This document shows, in pieces, positions 7,929 through 16,993 of a stretch of 57,718 nucleotides of DNA. Below the pieces are notes generated by a model that was given only the letters and a program-made list of their open reading frames with translations, was not told the origin of the DNA and did no database searches. Both the position numbers and the translations under genes were made by a program. Every line of letters begins with the position of its first letter. Position 1 is the stretch's first letter. This DNA comes from an uncultured Clostridia bacterium (GTDB lineage: Bacteria; Bacillota; Clostridia; Oscillospirales; Oscillospiraceae): the NCBI GenBank assembly GCA_930990965.1, contig CAKNRQ010000009.1, positions 1 through 57,718 on the forward strand, given 5' to 3'.

Positions 7929-9379
7929 TGAAGAAAGCCACCAAGTTCCTGCTGGGCGCCGCAGGCACTGCGCTTGCCGCCGGTGCGGGAGTCATCCTCG
8001 CCCGGGCAGCGCTGTACAGGCCGGGCCCTGAACTGAGGGCAGGCAGCGACGAAGTGAGCGTAGACTACGACCACGTCGTCGAGAGCCTGCGTGAGATGAT
8101 ACGCTGCAAGACCGTCTCGAGCGCCGACCCGGCCAATGAGGACGCTGCCGAATTTGACAAGTTCCGCGCCTACCTTAAGGAGCGCTATCCCACTCTGGCT
8201 GAGAAGTGCTCGCCTGAGCGCATAGGCCGCTGCGGCGTGCTCTACACCTGGCGCGGCAAGTCCAGCGACAGGCCCACTGTCCTCATGGCCCACTACGACG
8301 TGGTGCCCGCCGACGGCGAGGGCTGGGACGAGCCCCCCTTCGAGGGCGTGCTGAGGGAAGGTATCATTTGGGGCCGCGGCGCGCTGGACACTAAAGTCAC
8401 GCTCTGCGCCATTATGGAGGCCGCCGAACAGCTTATAAACGAGGGCTTCGTGCCCGAAAACGATATCTACCTCGCGTTCTCCGGCGAGGAGGAGCCCGCC
8501 GGACCCTCTGCGGGCGACATAGTCACGGCGCTCGAAGAGCGCGGTGTTCGTCCCGCGCTGGTGCTAGACGAGGGCGGCGCGGTTGTTACCGGCGCCTTCC
8601 CGGGCGTGACGGCGCCCTGCGCACTTGTGGGCACTGCGGAGAAGGGCCAGCTCAGGCTCAGCCATGAGGCCGAGAGCAAGGGCGGCCACGCCAGTTCGCC
8701 GCCGCCGCAGACCATTGTCGGGGAGCTGGCCGAGGCCGTCTGCGAAGTCGATGCCTGCCCGGCGCCCTTTACCATGACGCCGCCGGTGGAGCAGATGCTT
8801 GACACGTTGGGCCGCCACGCGAGCTTCCCCATGCGCATAGTGCTGGCAAACCTCAATATTTTCAAGCCCGTGCTGGACATAGTCTGCCAGAGCTCGGGCG
8901 GCGAGCTCAACGCGCTCATGCGCACTACCTGCGCGGCCACGCAGATGTCCGGCAGTCCTGAGAACAACGTGCTGCCCGCCAAGGCCAGCGTGGGCTTCAA
9001 CCTGCGCATCATCAACGGCGAGACCTGCGACGAGGCCGAAGAGCGAGTGCGCGAGGCGGTTATGGACCCGGATATAACCGTCAGACGCGTGTACGCCGCC
9101 GAGCCCAGCGCCTACTCCGAGACCGAAGGCGAGGCCTGGGACAGACTTGCGGGCGTCATAAAGCGCACCTGGCCGAGGGCCATAGTGAGCCCCTACCTGA
9201 TGCTCGCGGCCAGTGATTCCCGCCACTATGACAGGATAAGCCGCAACGTCTACCGCTTCTGCCCGCTGGAACTCTCCAAGGAAGAGCGCGGCACCATACA
9301 CGGCGTCAACGAGCGCATACCGACCTGGAAGGCCGTCAAGTGCGCCGAATTCTATGTTCGCCTGATACGCGAGAGCTAA
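7925..9379 (+). CDS. Membrane-anchored M20-family metallopeptidase
   Basis: Zinc-dependent peptidase/amidohydrolase of the M20 clan (PM20D1/carboxypeptidase-S-like). An N-terminal hydrophobic segment (about residues 7-27) anchors it or serves as a signal. Metal and catalytic residues are in MAHYDVVPADG, WGRGALDTK, FSGEEEPAG (general-base Glu), VLDEGG and, near the C terminus, TIHGVNERI. The 484-residue length fits the anchored group with a lid domain. It ends an operon with two membrane proteins. Hydrolysis of N-acyl amino acids or dipeptides is the likely activity; the substrate is unknown. Confidence 0.85.
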   Translation: MMKKATKFLLGAAGTALAAGAGVILARAALYRPGPELRAGSDEVSVDYDHVVESLREMIRCKTVSSADPANEDAAEFDKFRAYLKERYPTLAEKCSPERIGRCGVLYTWRGKSSDRPTVLMAHYDVVPADGEGWDEPPFEGVLREGIIWGRGALDTKVTLCAIMEAAEQLINEGFVPENDIYLAFSGEEEPAGPSAGDIVTALEERGVRPALVLDEGGAVVTGAFPGVTAPCALVGTAEKGQLRLSHEAESKGGHASSPPPQTIVGELAEAVCEVDACPAPFTMTPPVEQMLDTLGRHASFPMRIVLANLNIFKPVLDIVCQSSGGELNALMRTTCAATQMSGSPENNVLPAKASVGFNLRIINGETCDEAEERVREAVMDPDITVRRVYAAEPSAYSETEGEAWDRLAGVIKRTWPRAIVSPYLMLAASDSRHYDRISRNVYRFCPLELSKEERGTIHGVNERIPTWKAVKCAEFYVRLIRES

Positions 9380-9397
9380 CCGGCGTCAAGCCGGCGC

Positions 9398-9423
9398 GGG
9401 GGAGCCCTGAAACGGGCTCCCCC
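9398..9423 (+). terminator. Hairpin after the M20 operon
   Basis: A GGGGAGCCC stem with a short loop and complement GGGCTCCCC. The tail is not U-rich, so termination strength is uncertain. Confidence 0.5.
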
Positions 9424-9462
9424 TAAACACGTGAAGAAATAGAAACTTGGGAGGCCGGAGAT

Positions 9463-10656
9463 ATGCACAAGACATTCTCCCGTACTACGGCGCTGGCCGC
9501 CGGGACGATAATAATGCTGATAAATGGCGTAATCTACGCCTGGAGTATATATTCCGTGCCCTTCGGCGCGGGTTTTGGCTGGGACAGCGCCCAGCTCGGC
9601 ATGTGCTTTACCATCATGCTCGCCTGCTTCTGCCTGGGCGGCGTGATAGGCGGGGCCATAGCGGCGCGGCTGGGCGTGGGTTTCTCCATACCCGCAGGCG
9701 GCGTGCTGGCCTTTATCGGGTACCTGCTGTGTATGTTTTTGCAGGCTGACAGGCTCTGGCTGCTCTATTTGGCATTCGCCATCGCGGGACTCGGCGTGGG
9801 TTTCGTATATAACGGCGTCATCAGCGCGGTCGTGCCCCGCTTCCCGGACAGGAAGGGCTTTGCCTCGGGCGTGCTGCTAATGGGTTTCGGGGCGAGCTCG
9901 CTCGTGATTGGAACCGCTGCCTCAAACCTCATTGCGTCGCCCGCCTTCGGCTGGCACCTGACGTACCTGCTCACGGGCGTGCTCATTCTCGTCAGCGCGG
10001 TTGTGGGGCGCTTTTTCGTGCTGCCGCCAAAGGCTATGCCAGGAGAGCAAAAGGAGCCGGAGCGCGGGCTCACGCCAATGCAGATGCTGCGCACGGGCCG
10101 GTTCTGGCTGTTCTTTGCCGGGGTGCTCATCGGCACGGGCTTTGGCTCGGGTATGATTGCACACGGCAGCTACATATTCACCGAGGGCGGCGCGTCGCCG
10201 GAGCTGGCGGCGGTGTGCGTGGGCCTCGTGAGCGTCATGAACGGGCTCGGGCGCATAGTCTTCGGCGCACTGCACGACAGGCTCGGCTTTCGCGTCTCGC
10301 TGCCGCTGGACGCGGTACTCTTCATCGTCTGCGGAGCGATAGCGGCGCTGTCCCTTGCGTCGGGGCTCACCTTCGCGCTCATTGCGGCCATGATGCTCAT
10401 AGGCGCGTGTTACGGGGCCCTGCCCACCATATCTTCGTCCGTGGCCGAGGAGTTCTTCGGCAAGCGCCACTACGGGCAGAACCTGAGTTTGCTGAACCTC
10501 AACATCCTGGTCGGCGCATTTGCCTCGACTGTTGCGGGTGGCATACAGACCTCGACGGGCTCCTATGCCGGGGCCTTCTGGCTCTTTACGGGGCTTGAGG
10601 TGATATCGCTGCTGCTCTTCTTCGTGCTGGGACGCACGAAGAGCGTGGAGTTTTAA
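9463..10656 (+). CDS. MFS transporter, OFA (oxalate/formate antiporter) family
   Basis: Twelve-helix major facilitator of 397 residues. The opening NGVIYAWSIYSVPFGAGFGW is typical of the OFA group, which exchanges small carboxylates; RFPDRKGFASGVLLMGFGAS and GRIVFGALHDRLGFR are MFS loop motifs. The start at ATG 9463 follows GGAGGCCGGAG. It is monocistronic, between two hairpins. The substrate (oxalate, formate, lactate or other) cannot be assigned. Confidence 0.85.
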   Translation: MHKTFSRTTALAAGTIIMLINGVIYAWSIYSVPFGAGFGWDSAQLGMCFTIMLACFCLGGVIGGAIAARLGVGFSIPAGGVLAFIGYLLCMFLQADRLWLLYLAFAIAGLGVGFVYNGVISAVVPRFPDRKGFASGVLLMGFGASSLVIGTAASNLIASPAFGWHLTYLLTGVLILVSAVVGRFFVLPPKAMPGEQKEPERGLTPMQMLRTGRFWLFFAGVLIGTGFGSGMIAHGSYIFTEGGASPELAAVCVGLVSVMNGLGRIVFGALHDRLGFRVSLPLDAVLFIVCGAIAALSLASGLTFALIAAMMLIGACYGALPTISSSVAEEFFGKRHYGQNLSLLNLNILVGAFASTVAGGIQTSTGSYAGAFWLFTGLEVISLLLFFVLGRTKSVEF

Positions 10657-10670
10657 ATCGTAATATAGTC

Positions 10671-10707
10671 GAAGCCGCCCGAGGCATATGCCAAGGGCGG
10701 CTTCTTT
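10671..10707 (+). terminator. Terminator after the OFA transporter
   Basis: Perfect ten-base arms GAAGCCGCCC and GGGCGGCTTC with a 14-base loop are followed by TTT. It may also bound the small minus-strand gene beyond it. Confidence 0.85.
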
Positions 10708-10737
10708 GTGTGGAAATGGGGAAGTGAGTTGGCTTTG

Positions 10738-10878
10738 TTATGCGGCTGCGGCGGCAGCGATCGGCGCCGAAAGGCCGCCGTGGAGCTGGAAGGCCCAGAC
10801 ACTGACGCCGGCCAGCAGAATGATGAGAGATACGATGAGAATAATAGTGAGCAGTTTCACAGAATCCATTTTAATCAC
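10738..10878 (-). CDS. 46-residue single-helix membrane microprotein
   Basis: Reading from GTG 10878 gives a short basic N terminus (MIKMDSVK), one hydrophobic helix (about residues 9-30, LLTIILIVSLIILLAGVSVW) and an alanine-rich end, stopping at TAA 10738-10740. AGGAGG lies eight bases before the GTG; an ATG at 10869 is in frame but further from it. There is no family match I recognise. The good ribosome site and coherent membrane profile argue that it is real. It stands alone, downstream of the Bce-like operon. Confidence 0.6.
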   Translation of the reverse strand: MIKMDSVKLLTIILIVSLIILLAGVSVWAFQLHGGLSAPIAAAAAA

Positions 10879-10949
10879 TTTCTGAACCTCCTGATAGAAT
10901 TTGAAAATCCGTGTGATGGGTTTTCGTCTGTATTTGAATTGAAGTTATA

Positions 10950-11564
10950 TTACGCGAGGCGTATTGAGGATTGGGTTTCACGCCTACCGGTGAGAGTGCG
11001 GCCGGGACGAGAAGTCCCTACAGGAGCGGCTTTTCCCATCCTAGCCCAGCGCCGGAGCGCGATTATTCCGACGGCTATGCCGAGCAGCACCTGGGGTGCG
11101 AAGAGGTGGATGACTATGCCGGCGGCGTAGACGAGAAGCGTGCTGCCGCTTGAGGCGAGGGGTACGGCGGCCGCCACGTCGAAGATGCGCAGGGTGATGT
11201 GCTCAGGCGTGAGCAGGGTGTAGGGCACGGGGACGGCGATCACGATGCCGTAGACCATTGCATGCATGAGCACGGCGCAGATGAAGGAGACTATGGCCGT
11301 TATAAGGAGGCCGCGGCGGGTTTTAATGCCGTTTTTAGTGTAAAGCAGCGCGCCGCAGAGGCATACAGCGACCAGCATGGCCAGGTTGATGAAGGCCTGC
11401 GCGATGTACGGTGCGCGCTCGGTGAACATCTGCGTCACCTGCATGGGAGGGTAGAACATACCCAAGCCGAAGATGACGTCTGCCAAAAAGATCAGCATGA
11501 ACAGGGCGACGCCTGTCGGTATGACGTAGAGGAAGACAGCGCGGAGCGTTTTATGGAGTTTCAT
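10950..11564 (-). CDS. Multispanning membrane protein of the Bce-like operon
   Basis: About 204 residues from ATG 11564 (the reading frame extends back to 11600, but that part overlaps the preceding gene). Five to six hydrophobic segments are visible, the first at about residues 10-35 (VFLYVIPTGVALFMLIFLADVI). The gene is coupled to the ABC permease: its start lies at the permease stop. No family is recognised; an accessory or immunity role beside the transporter is inference. The last 25 or so residues (APVGTSRPGRTLTGRRETQ) are polar and come from a GC-rich DNA stretch unlike the rest of the gene. Confidence 0.65.
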   Translation of the reverse strand: MKLHKTLRAVFLYVIPTGVALFMLIFLADVIFGLGMFYPPMQVTQMFTERAPYIAQAFINLAMLVAVCLCGALLYTKNGIKTRRGLLITAIVSFICAVLMHAMVYGIVIAVPVPYTLLTPEHITLRIFDVAAAVPLASSGSTLLVYAAGIVIHLFAPQVLLGIAVGIIALRRWARMGKAAPVGTSRPGRTLTGRRETQSSIRLA

Positions 11565-11565
11565 G

Positions 11566-13692
11566 TCAGTTTCTCGCCTCCTGTGGACGGGCGTCCACAA
11601 TCTTGTAGTACGCGCGGGCGGTCAGCATGTACACGGCGGCGTAGATGACGCAGAACACGGCGAGGGTGCCGAGCGTGCACAGTGCGGTGAGGGTAGTGTT
11701 GTTGAGCGCAAAGAGCGTGAGCAATTGCAGCACCAGCTTGAAGTCGAAGGCTATGTGTATGGCCGCGACGATGAGCGGCAGGAAGAATACGGTCAGTATC
11801 TGGCTGCGTATCGAGCGGCGCGCCTCGCGGCGGCTCAGGCCGACCTTGCGCATGATGTCGAACCTGCGCTGGTCCTCGTAGCCCTCGGAAACCTGCTTGT
11901 AGTAGATGATGAGCACGGCGGCCATCATGAACACGAGGCCCAGGAACACGCCGAGGAAGAGGAAGCCGCCCGCAAAGCCGAAGATGTCGCGCTCGAAGCT
12001 CACGCGCGTGGTGGTGTAGAAATAGCCGACGTAGCCGCAGCCGGCGGCGCCGAAGTCGTAGGGCTGCTCAATCGTGCGGTCGACGAGCGCTACGATTTCG
12101 TCATCACTGAGCTGGGCGAAGTTGTAGCGGCCTTCCCAATAGTAGCAGCCGCTCTTTGACGTGAGGCCAATCTCGTTGAGGGTGTCGGTGCCGTCCACGA
12201 CCAAGAGATTCGCCGCGTCGTTCCCGGCAGTGATAATCGTCTGATTCCGGATGACGTCGTTCAGGACATTTTTGCACTCGCCGGCCATCTTGTACTCGCG
12301 GCTGAACTCGTAGTTCGCCGGGTCGCTGTAGTCCCGGCCGTTATACTCGCTGCTTATCAGATAGCTGAAGCTGTCGGTGAAATAATCGGCGTACGGGCTG
12401 CCGGAGCACAGCAGATATTCACCGCTCGCGAGCTGCGGCGCTTCCTCGCCGGTTAGGGCGGCGTAGGAGTCGGCTGTGATTATATACAAGGTGGGGGACA
12501 CTACGAGCGCGCCGTTGTAGGGTATCTCCAATGAAACCTCCAGATACTCCACCTGATAGCCGCTGGTCGGCTCCGCGCCGGCTTCGGCGTAGCGGCTGAG
12601 GACGTAGTCGTTGAGGGCGTCGGGGTTTATCAGCTCGCGCTCCTCGGGGGTGGATTCCTCCATAGTGTAGTAGAAATAGTGCCTGCCCTGCGAGATGACG
12701 TCCGTCGGGGCGTTGAGTTTCACTATCTCATCCGAGCCTGCGTAGAGGCTGAGCGTGCCGCTGATCATGACCATGACCATTGTGGCGATGATGCAGATGT
12801 TGGCGAGGCCCACGCCGTTGCGCTTCATGCGGTAGAGCATACCGGAGACGCTTATGAAGTGCTTGGCCTTGTAGTAATAGCGCTTGTTTTTCCTGAGCGC
12901 CTTGAGCGCCATGATGCTGAGGCTCGTAAAAAGGCAGTAGGTGCCGATTATGACGAGGAACACTGCGACGAAGTAGAGAGCTATGGCCCACATCGAGTCA
13001 GGCGTCCACATGGCGATGAAATATCCGCCGCCCAGGGAGAGCACGCCGATTATTACGATGAACCAGTTTATTTTCGGCTCCTTCTCGCCCACATTCCCGC
13101 CGCGCAGCAGTTCAACCGGCTTGGAGCGGCCCACGCGCCAGAGATTCAAAATCAGCGTGAGGAAAATCATGAGCGCGAAAAACATTGCGGTGCTCAGGAC
13201 AGCCGGCAGCTGCACGGAGAAGCCGAAGGGTACCGGCAGGCGCATCAGCGAGTAGAGCAGCAGCGTCATGAGCTTGTGCAGCAGTATGCCGAGCGCGAGG
13301 CCGAGGACTATGCCGATGACGGCAATATAGAGGCTCTCGAACACCATGATGCCCGCGATGTTCTTTTTGCCCATGCCGAGCACACTGTAGAGGCCGAGCT
13401 CCTTGGTGCGCCGCTTCATGAGGAAGCTGTTTGTGTACACGAGGAAGATGAAGCAGAACACGCTGACGAGGAAGATGCCTATCGTCATGAACATGCTGAC
13501 GTACGCCTGCCCGTTCGTAGTGCCCTCGCCGAGCTGGCTGAAGCCGGGGTCGAAGTTGAGCGCGTAGAGTATATACATGGCGGCGCAGGTGCCTATGACC
13601 GTCAGAATGTAGGGCAGGTAGAACTGGCGGTTATTCTTGATGCTCCTGGCCGCGAGCTTGGGGTAAAAGCTAAGCTTACGCATCGAGTTCAC
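11566..13692 (-). CDS. BceB-type ABC transporter permease
   Basis: Permease of a peptide-antibiotic sensing and detoxification transporter (Bce/Psd/Vra group, FtsX-like fold). The 708-residue length, the opening KLAARSIKNNRQFYLPYI, one helix followed by groups of helices, and a large extracytoplasmic domain (about residues 330-580) between helices seven and eight are the family plan. KRRTKELGLYSVLGMGKKNI is the cytoplasmic coupling region. It overlaps the ATPase gene by 17 bases. In this family the large external domain binds the antibiotic complex and signals to a BceS kinase. Confidence 0.9.
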   Translation of the reverse strand: MNSMRKLSFYPKLAARSIKNNRQFYLPYILTVIGTCAAMYILYALNFDPGFSQLGEGTTNGQAYVSMFMTIGIFLVSVFCFIFLVYTNSFLMKRRTKELGLYSVLGMGKKNIAGIMVFESLYIAVIGIVLGLALGILLHKLMTLLLYSLMRLPVPFGFSVQLPAVLSTAMFFALMIFLTLILNLWRVGRSKPVELLRGGNVGEKEPKINWFIVIIGVLSLGGGYFIAMWTPDSMWAIALYFVAVFLVIIGTYCLFTSLSIMALKALRKNKRYYYKAKHFISVSGMLYRMKRNGVGLANICIIATMVMVMISGTLSLYAGSDEIVKLNAPTDVISQGRHYFYYTMEESTPEERELINPDALNDYVLSRYAEAGAEPTSGYQVEYLEVSLEIPYNGALVVSPTLYIITADSYAALTGEEAPQLASGEYLLCSGSPYADYFTDSFSYLISSEYNGRDYSDPANYEFSREYKMAGECKNVLNDVIRNQTIITAGNDAANLLVVDGTDTLNEIGLTSKSGCYYWEGRYNFAQLSDDEIVALVDRTIEQPYDFGAAGCGYVGYFYTTTRVSFERDIFGFAGGFLFLGVFLGLVFMMAAVLIIYYKQVSEGYEDQRRFDIMRKVGLSRREARRSIRSQILTVFFLPLIVAAIHIAFDFKLVLQLLTLFALNNTTLTALCTLGTLAVFCVIYAAVYMLTARAYYKIVDARPQEARN

Positions 13693-14443
13693 CGCCCTGC
13701 GTCATCACGGTCAGCGTGTCGGAGATCTTGCCGAACATCTGTTCCACGGTCTGCCCGCCGCGGTAGAGCTGGTGGTAGACCTCGCCGTCGCGCAGGAACA
13801 GCACCCTGCCCGCGTGAGCCGCAGCCTTGACCGAGTGCGTGACCATCAGTATCGTCTGACCCTCGGCGTTGATGTCGCCGAACAGGTTGAGCAGCGCTTC
13901 CGTCGCGCGGGAGTCGAGCGCGCCGGTGGGCTCGTCGGCGAGGATGAGGCGCGGGTTTGTGATGAGCGCCCGGGCGACCGCCGCGCGCTGCTGCTCGCCG
14001 CCGGAGACCTCGTAGGGGTACTTGCTCAGCAGGTGGCTGATGCCGAGCTTCCTGGCCAGCGGGGCGATGCGCCCGCTCATTTCCTCGTAGCTCTTGCCCT
14101 GCAGCACCAGGGGGAGGAAGATGTTGTCCTGGAGCGAGAACGTGTCCAGCAGGTTGAAGTCCTGGAACACGAAGCCCAGCCGGTCGCGGCGGAAGGCGGC
14201 GAGGTCGCCCTCTTTTATCGCGGTGATGTCCTTGCCGTCGAGCAGCACCTTGCCGCTGGTGGGCTTGTCGAGCGCGGCCAGGATGTTCAGCAGCGTGGTC
14301 TTGCCGCTGCCGCTCTCGCCCATGATGGCGACGTACTCGCCCTCGGCGACCGAGAAGGTCACGTTAGAGAGCGCCTGTACCTGCGCGCCGCCGAAGCGGG
14401 TGGTGTATATTTTTTTGAGTCCCGATACCTCGAGAAGTGCCAT
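13676..14443 (-). CDS. BceA-type ABC transporter ATPase
   Basis: ATP-binding subunit (255 residues) of the peptide-antibiotic transporter. Walker A is GESGSGKT (about residues 42-49), the Q-loop FQDFNLL, the signature VSGGEQQRAAVARAL, Walker B LILADEPTGALDS, and the switch histidine VTHSV. AGGAGG precedes ATG 14443. A perfect BceR-type inverted repeat stands 80 bases upstream, which marks this operon (ATPase, permease, small membrane protein) as the target of the Bce-like regulator at 20664-21344. Confidence 0.92.
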   Translation of the reverse strand: MALLEVSGLKKIYTTRFGGAQVQALSNVTFSVAEGEYVAIMGESGSGKTTLLNILAALDKPTSGKVLLDGKDITAIKEGDLAAFRRDRLGFVFQDFNLLDTFSLQDNIFLPLVLQGKSYEEMSGRIAPLARKLGISHLLSKYPYEVSGGEQQRAAVARALITNPRLILADEPTGALDSRATEALLNLFGDINAEGQTILMVTHSVKAAAHAGRVLFLRDGEVYHQLYRGGQTVEQMFGKISDTLTVMTQGGELDA

Positions 14444-14470
14444 GTGAATTACCTCCTGTCGGATTACGGT

Positions 14471-14537
14471 CTTATAATACCACCCGCGAACTTACCGTGC
14501 CATCGATTTACCTTACATCGACCTTACAAAAATGTAA
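14471..14537 (-). promoter_or_regulatory. BceR-type box and promoter of the ABC operon
   Basis: TTACA-N4-TGTAA (14524-14537) matches the published consensus for BceR-like regulators (TNACA-N4-TGTAA). A further half-site TGTAA lies at 14513-14517. On the minus strand TGGCAC (14497-14502), 17 bases and TATTAT (14474-14479) follow. The poor -35 element fits an activator-dependent promoter. Confidence 0.75.
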
Positions 14538-14557
14538 GGTTGGCCGGCAGACGTAAG

Positions 14558-14585
14558 AATGCACCGGTACGGAGACCGGTGCATT
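14558..14585 (-). terminator. Hairpin after the epimerase gene
   Basis: Eleven-base perfect arms (AATGCACCGGT and its complement) with a six-base loop, 24 bases past the epimerase stop. The U tract on the minus strand is weak. Confidence 0.6.
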
Positions 14586-14608
14586 TAATATAAGTATATC
14601 CGGTTGGC

Positions 14609-15673
14609 TCAGGCGGCGGCGCGGTGGGGGTTCGGGGTGTGGGTGCCGGGGACGGAGACTATGCCCTCGCTCACCATCCAGTCTATCTCGTCCGCTATGC
14701 TCTCGGACATGGGGCGTGGGGAATAGCCCAGCTCGAGTACGGCCTTGCTGGAGTCGAACTCGTTGTTGCGCACGAGGTTGTAGACCGCGAAGCTCGTCAT
14801 GCGCTGCGGCTTGTGGGTGACTTTTTCCACCAGGTCGAAGGCGTGGCCCATGAGTTTGCCGAGCCCGGCGGGGAGTATGCGCTTTATGGTCGGGAGGCCG
14901 GTGCGTTCGGAGAGAATGTCGAAGACCTCCTTCATGCCGACCATGTCGCCGCCCAGGATGTAGCTCTCGCCGGTGCGGGCAATCTCGCAGGCGCGGACGA
15001 TGGTGTCGGCCATATCGCGGTTGTCCGCGCAGTTGAAGCTGCCCTCGACGCCTGCGGGCATTTTGCCCTCGGCGTACTCGCGGATGACGCCGGCGACGTT
15101 GCCGAAGGTGTAGTCGCCCGGGCCGGAGATGCCGCTGGGCATAATGAGGAAGGCGTCAAGCTCAAAGTCGCGCACGGCGTCGAGCACGAGCTGGCTGGCG
15201 GCGGCTTTGGTCTGGTCATAGAGGCCGGTGACGGCGCGCGGGTCGTAGTGGCTGACTTCGCGGATGGCGGTGCCCATGGGCTGCTCGGGGATGGCTCCTG
15301 TGGAGCCGATGAAGGCGAGGCGGGCGTTGTACTCGATGCACAGGTCGATGATGTTCTGCGTGCCGTTCACATTTACATCCCAGATTCGGTCCGCGACCAG
15401 CGTGCTGACGCTGACCATTGCGGCGCAGTGGATGACATAGATCTTGGTTTTGTCCGGCAGGCCCTCGAACATGGGCCTGAGCGTGCTCATGTCAGTGACG
15501 TCGCCCTCGAAGACCTCCGCGCCCTGGGGCAGGTGCTTGGCGGCGGCTTCGCCGGGCAGGACGAGGGCGTGGACATGCTCGCCGTCGCGCACGAGCTTGC
15601 GGACTATGGCGCTGCCCAGATTGCCTGCGGCGCCGGTTACGATGTAGAGAGTGTTATTTATATTGGCAGTCAT
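14609..15673 (-). CDS. NAD-dependent epimerase/dehydratase (extended SDR)
   Basis: Rossmann-fold oxidoreductase of the extended short-chain group. The N terminus has the nucleotide motif TGAAGNLGSAIV, and the catalytic pair is in YDQTKAA. HCAAMVSVS and NVNGTQNIIDL are core motifs, and ESYILGGD lies in the substrate domain. The start is ATG 15673 with GGAGG eight bases upstream; the in-frame start at 15697 lacks this. The length is 354 residues. The substrate could be a sugar nucleotide, a flavonoid-like ketone or a steroid-type compound; sequence does not decide. It stands between two hairpins, probably monocistronic. Confidence 0.85.
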   Translation of the reverse strand: MTANINNTLYIVTGAAGNLGSAIVRKLVRDGEHVHALVLPGEAAAKHLPQGAEVFEGDVTDMSTLRPMFEGLPDKTKIYVIHCAAMVSVSTLVADRIWDVNVNGTQNIIDLCIEYNARLAFIGSTGAIPEQPMGTAIREVSHYDPRAVTGLYDQTKAAASQLVLDAVRDFELDAFLIMPSGISGPGDYTFGNVAGVIREYAEGKMPAGVEGSFNCADNRDMADTIVRACEIARTGESYILGGDMVGMKEVFDILSERTGLPTIKRILPAGLGKLMGHAFDLVEKVTHKPQRMTSFAVYNLVRNNEFDSSKAVLELGYSPRPMSESIADEIDWMVSEGIVSVPGTHTPNPHRAAA

Positions 15674-15789
15674 AAACGATTCCTCCGTTAAACTCAAGTG
15701 CTGTTCCCCTCGGAACGATGCTGAGTATAACGGAGGAATATTTGTGCGTCTTTAATGGGTTGTTGTAGATATGTTAAACGGGCTGCTTC

Positions 15790-16932
15790 TTATTTCTTCT
15801 TCCGGGCCAGGCCCTCGGCAAATTTGGCGAAGGTCTCGGGGATCGGGAGCTGCTGTGGACACACGGCGACGCAGCTGTGGCAGCCGATGCAGGCGCTCGG
15901 GCGCTTGTCCTCGGGCAGCACGCCGATGTTCATCGAGACGATGAAGCCGCGCCCGCTGTAGGAGAACTCGTTGTAGAGGCTGATGAGGTGGGGAATGTCC
16001 AGGCCCATCGGGCAGTGGCTCACGCAGTAGTGGCAGCTTGTGCAGGGCAGGGCGCCGTTGGCGAAGAGGGAGTGGCCGACATCGGTGACGGCCTTGAACT
16101 CCTCGTCGTTGAGGGGCTTGTCCTCGGCCCAAATGGCGGTGTTGTCGATCACCTGGTCCATGGTGCTCATGCCGGAGAGGACCATAGTGACGCCCTTGAC
16201 GCTCTGCAGGAAGCGGAAGGCCCAGGCGACGGTGCTCTCTTCGGGGCGCAGGGCGTGGAGCTTGGCTTCAGCGCTCTCGGGCAGGCTCACGAGGCGGCCG
16301 CCGCGCACCGGCTCCATGACCCAGACGGGGATGCCGCGCTCGTTGAGCAGGGCCACCTTCTCGTCGGCGTGCTGCAGGCTCCAGTCCACGTAGTTGAACT
16401 GTATCTGGCAGAACTCCATGTGCTCGCCGTAGGCATCCAGGAAGCGCTTTAGCACGGGCAGCGCGCCGTGACATGAGAAGCCCAGATGCCTGATGCGGCC
16501 GGACTTCTTCTGCTCGAGCAGGTAGTCGAGAATGCCGTACTGGGGGTCGAGATAGGCGTCGATGTTCAGCTCGCAGACGTTGTGCAAAAGATAAAAGTCG
16601 AAGTAGTCCACGCCGCAGCGCTCGAGCTGCTCTTCAAAGATCTCGCGGACCTTGGGCATGTAAGAGAGATCGTAGCCGGGGAACTTGTCGGCAAGATAGT
16701 AGCTCTCGCGCGGGTACTTGGAGAGGGCGCGGCGCACGGCTTTCTCGCTGTTGCCGCCGTGGTAGGGGTAGGCAGTGTCAAAATAGTTCACACCGTGCTC
16801 GTAGGCGTAATCCATGATGCGTTCGGCTTCATCGAAATCAACCTCGCTGTCATGGCCGTCGATGACGGGCAGGCGCATACAGCCCATGCCAAGACCGCTG
16901 AGTTTCAAATCTTGAAAATCTCGGTATATCAA
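15790..16932 (-). CDS. Aldo/keto reductase with C-terminal 4Fe-4S domain
   Basis: NAD(P)H-dependent aldo/keto reductase fused to a ferredoxin-like tail. Barrel motifs are GMGCMRLP, FDTAYPYHG (Asp52, Tyr57), ADKFPG (Lys83) and LLHNV. The tail has two four-cysteine clusters, CTSCHYCVSHCP and CIGCHSCVAVCP, for two 4Fe-4S centres. TTG 16932 is taken as the start, since CCTCCTT (AAGGAGG on the minus strand) is close upstream and family members begin MIYRDF; the ATG at 17022 has no ribosome site. The length is 380 residues. Physiological substrates of this clostridial family are mostly unknown. Confidence 0.88.
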   Translation of the reverse strand: MIYRDFQDLKLSGLGMGCMRLPVIDGHDSEVDFDEAERIMDYAYEHGVNYFDTAYPYHGGNSEKAVRRALSKYPRESYYLADKFPGYDLSYMPKVREIFEEQLERCGVDYFDFYLLHNVCELNIDAYLDPQYGILDYLLEQKKSGRIRHLGFSCHGALPVLKRFLDAYGEHMEFCQIQFNYVDWSLQHADEKVALLNERGIPVWVMEPVRGGRLVSLPESAEAKLHALRPEESTVAWAFRFLQSVKGVTMVLSGMSTMDQVIDNTAIWAEDKPLNDEEFKAVTDVGHSLFANGALPCTSCHYCVSHCPMGLDIPHLISLYNEFSYSGRGFIVSMNIGVLPEDKRPSACIGCHSCVAVCPQQLPIPETFAKFAEGLARKKK

Positions 16933-16993
16933 GTGTATTCCTCCTTGGCTTTTTTGATTAAAGCATATACCCGGAGGCTGAACATTGCAAATA

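Noticed and set aside
12679-13830. 383-codon plus-strand frame opposite the ABC permease and ATPase
   Set aside because: Strongly acidic low-complexity translation with no motif, fully antisense to well-identified BceAB-type genes.
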